The position numbers and the translations under genes were made by a program. A DNA stretch of 52,493 nucleotides. Source: an uncultured Bacteroidales bacterium. Lineage in GTDB: Bacteria; Bacteroidota; Bacteroidia; Bacteroidales; UBA932. The notes beneath the pieces were generated by a model. It worked only from the letters and a program-made list of their open reading frames with translations, was not told the origin of the DNA and made no database searches. Every line of letters starts with the position of its first letter. Position 1 is the first letter of the stretch. Of the stretch, positions 50,739 to 52,493 are shown piece after piece. The stretch is from contig CAKUPC010000005.1 of NCBI GenBank assembly GCA_934675095.1, forward strand, positions 1 through 52,493, in the 5' to 3' direction.

Positions 50739-52373
50739 ATGAAGTACATAAGGTTCTACATACGGGAGATTTCGCGTTTCGGATGGACTTATGCGCTCGT
50801 CCTGTTCTGTCAGCTGCTCATGGTCGCCCTTTCGCTCGCATATGTGTGGCTTAGCAAGCGGATTGTCGATGTGGCGATTATGCTTTATCACGACCCAGAC
50901 AGCGGCTCCCGTGGATTTATGACCTATGCCGCAGTCTTTGCCGTCCTTGCGCTCCTGCGCCCATCGGTTGTCGCCGTCAAGTCGTATTTCCAGTCTAAGA
51001 TGGCCGTCAATATGGCCAATGACCTGCGTCTCAGGCTTTTCGACCGGCTTCTGCATCTAAAGAACGAGCATCTGCGGAAATACCATTCCGGGGATATGCT
51101 GAACCGCCTTCAGGTCGATGTCTCCTCGATTGCCTCGACATTCTGCTCCTCAGTGCCGGACCTTTTCTGGGCGGCGGTGCAGTTTCTCGCCGCGTTTGCC
51201 TACCTTCTCGTGATTGATTCCCGTCTCGCGTGGATTCTCGTCCTGATTATCCCGCTCGCGATTGTCGGAGGCCGCTATGTCATGTTCAAGGTGCGTAACC
51301 TCACCCTCGACATCCGTCGCAGCGACTCCGAAGTCCAGTCCCATATTCAGGAGTCGGTTCAGCATCTGACTCTGCTTCAGACACTTGAATACACGGAGAA
51401 CAGCAGCGAAAGTCTCGGCGAACTTCAGGCGGACAACTATAGCAAGAATATGAGGCGCACGAAATTCAGCGTCGCCGCACATACGCTCGTGGCCTTCTCG
51501 TTCACGGTCGGCTATGCGGTCGCTTTCCTCTGGGGGGCGTTCGGAATCGCGGCCGGCACGGTGACCTACGGCGTGATGACGGCCATTCTCCAGCTTGTCG
51601 GTCAGGTGCAGCGGCCTCTCGTCCAGGCGAGCGACCGGCTCCCGTCCCTGCTGCACTGCACCGCATCCATAGACCGCATAGAGGAAATCGCGGGCCTGCC
51701 GCAGGAAAGCGCCTCTGCCCGACATTTCCTTGGCGGCATCGCCGGTGTCTGTCTGGAGCATTTGACTTTCCGCTACCAGGACGGCAGTTCGGACGTGCTC
51801 TCGGACCTGTCATTCGACTTCGCGCCCGGTTCCAAGACCGCCATCGTCGGCCCGACCGGAATAGGGAAGAGCACGCTCATCCGCCTGATGCTCTCGCTCC
51901 TCACCCCGACATCCGGCTCTGTCGTCATCTATTCCGCCACCGAAAGGCTCCTTGCCTCGGAGTCCACCCGCTGCAACCTCGTCTATGTCCCTCAGGGCAA
52001 CACGCTCTTCAGCGGCACCGTCCGCGAAAACCTCCAGATGGGCGACTCGCGCGCCTCCGAGCAGCGCATGAGAGAGGCCCTGCACACGGCCGCCGCGGAC
52101 TTTGTCCTCGAACTTCCCTCCGGCCTCGACACCCCGTGCTTCGAGCAGGGAGGCGGTCTCTCCGAAGGTCAGGCCCAGCGCATAGCCATAGCCCGCGCCC
52201 TCCTGCGCCCCGGCAGCATCCTTCTCCTCGACGAGTTCAGCTCCGCCCTCGACAGCGCCACCGAGGACCTCCTCCTCAGCCGCCTGACCGCCTCTCTCCG
52301 CGACCGCACGATGATTTTCATCACCCACCGCGACCGCGTCATCGACTACTGCGACTCCGTCCTGAAGCTATAG
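50739..52373 (+). CDS. ABC transporter, fused membrane and ATPase domains
   Basis: This 544-residue half-transporter of the exporter type has six membrane helices in the first 310 residues. The ATPase domain follows, with Walker A GPTGIGKSTL (Lys377), signature LSEGQAQRIAIARALL (LSEGQ replaces LSGGQ), Walker B ILLLDEFSSALD and switch FITHRD. A GTG frame start at 50706 and the ATG at 50739 compete; GGGGGAC before the ATG favours the latter. Substrate is unknown: lipid-linked glycan or a modified peptide are both possible, since similar genes occur next to PqqD-like genes in Bacteroidales. Confidence 0.87.
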   Translation: MKYIRFYIREISRFGWTYALVLFCQLLMVALSLAYVWLSKRIVDVAIMLYHDPDSGSRGFMTYAAVFAVLALLRPSVVAVKSYFQSKMAVNMANDLRLRLFDRLLHLKNEHLRKYHSGDMLNRLQVDVSSIASTFCSSVPDLFWAAVQFLAAFAYLLVIDSRLAWILVLIIPLAIVGGRYVMFKVRNLTLDIRRSDSEVQSHIQESVQHLTLLQTLEYTENSSESLGELQADNYSKNMRRTKFSVAAHTLVAFSFTVGYAVAFLWGAFGIAAGTVTYGVMTAILQLVGQVQRPLVQASDRLPSLLHCTASIDRIEEIAGLPQESASARHFLGGIAGVCLEHLTFRYQDGSSDVLSDLSFDFAPGSKTAIVGPTGIGKSTLIRLMLSLLTPTSGSVVIYSATERLLASESTRCNLVYVPQGNTLFSGTVRENLQMGDSRASEQRMREALHTAAADFVLELPSGLDTPCFEQGGGLSEGQAQRIAIARALLRPGSILLLDEFSSALDSATEDLLLSRLTASLRDRTMIFITHRDRVIDYCDSVLKL

Positions 52374-52414
52374 TCCCGCGAAAAGATTTCGTGACAGGAT
52401 TCTGCTGAAGGAAA

Positions 52415-52493
52415 ATGGCCGTTAAAGGGCAGCAGTCCATGTACAAAAGCACCGCCGCGACGGTAAGCAACAAGAGCTTCATCATGGAGAATT
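52415..52493 (+). CDS. Start of an unidentified gene (partial)
   Basis: Twenty-six codons are visible, beginning MAVKGQQSMYKSTAATVSNK and continuing to the window edge; an inner start at MYKSTAATV is possible. AAGGAAA precedes the ATG. It lies 41 bases after the ABC transporter in the same direction. The fragment would fit the N-terminus of a small PqqD-like protein, which often accompanies such exporters, but the sequence is too short to identify. Confidence 0.5.
   Translation, partial: MAVKGQQSMYKSTAATVSNKSFIMEN

Noticed and set aside
1..52493. CRISPR arrays, tRNA, rRNA, insertion sequences and phage genes
   Set aside because: No regularly spaced repeats, cloverleaf-like segments, transposases, integrases or phage structural genes were recognised on reading both strands.

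Overview
The window is about 52 kb from a member of the Bacteroidetes, most likely the order Bacteroidales. The evidence is consistent. There is a V/A-type ATPase operon containing the DUF2764 gene typical of this group, a methylmalonyl-CoA decarboxylase sodium pump, and many lipoproteins with AQ-type or Cys-type signal peptides. A recF-DUF721 pair, a split glycine decarboxylase and a Bacteroidetes-type Wza/Wzc exopolysaccharide operon are also present. About a dozen genes are preceded by the Bacteroidetes -7 box TAnnTTTG, often with a TTTG or TTTC -33 box 19 bases upstream. The DNA is fairly GC-rich, except for a visibly more A+T-rich pair of ATPase genes at 25.3-28.1 kb. The genus cannot be fixed from this sequence.

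Layout. (1) 1-9957, minus strand: mmdA-mmdD-mmdC-mmdB, then ntpE-DUF2764-ntpA-ntpB-ntpD-ntpI (the last cut by the window edge). This is a sodium-export decarboxylase directly followed by an ion-driven ATPase. (2) 10.07-19.8 kb: a cytosolic type-B carboxylesterase; a minus-strand run of four envelope genes (lipoprotein, outer-membrane beta-barrel, lipoprotein, beta-helix protein); a divergent membrane-anchored TPR-LuxR regulator; and a large Ig-like (BIG2) lipoprotein. (3) 20.0-25.3 kb: yebC, a TPR protein, recF, a DUF721 gene, pdxB and a lipoprotein esterase. (4) 25.3-28.1 kb: two AAA/STAND-type ATPases, one with a DUF234 nuclease-like tail. (5) 28.2-40.8 kb: a THUMP-like methyltransferase diverging from a plus-strand series of phosphohexomutase, YqiA-like esterase, lplA, gcvT, gcvH, gcvPA, gcvPB, lpd and nhaC. 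LplA can lipoylate GcvH, and Lpd reoxidises it. (6) 40.9-52.5 kb: an exopolysaccharide operon with wza, wzc, a PHP phosphatase, rmlA-rmlC-rmlB-rmlD, a FlaA1/CapD-like protein, an ABC exporter and the start of one more gene.

Two signals stand out beyond the genes. First, a palindromic motif (16 identical bases) lies at nearly the same distance upstream of the -7 boxes of the four-gene envelope run and of the BIG2 lipoprotein. Both flank the LuxR-type regulator, which suggests a small undescribed regulon for surface proteins. Second, three copies of a structured element of about 90 bases sit directly after the stop codons of luxR, yebC and gcvH, each in the sense of its upstream gene. Short sequence blocks are conserved, while the stems differ but stay complementary, which points to selection on a folded RNA.

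No rRNA, tRNA, insertion sequence, prophage or CRISPR array was recognised. No gene-free stretch exceeds 300 bases.
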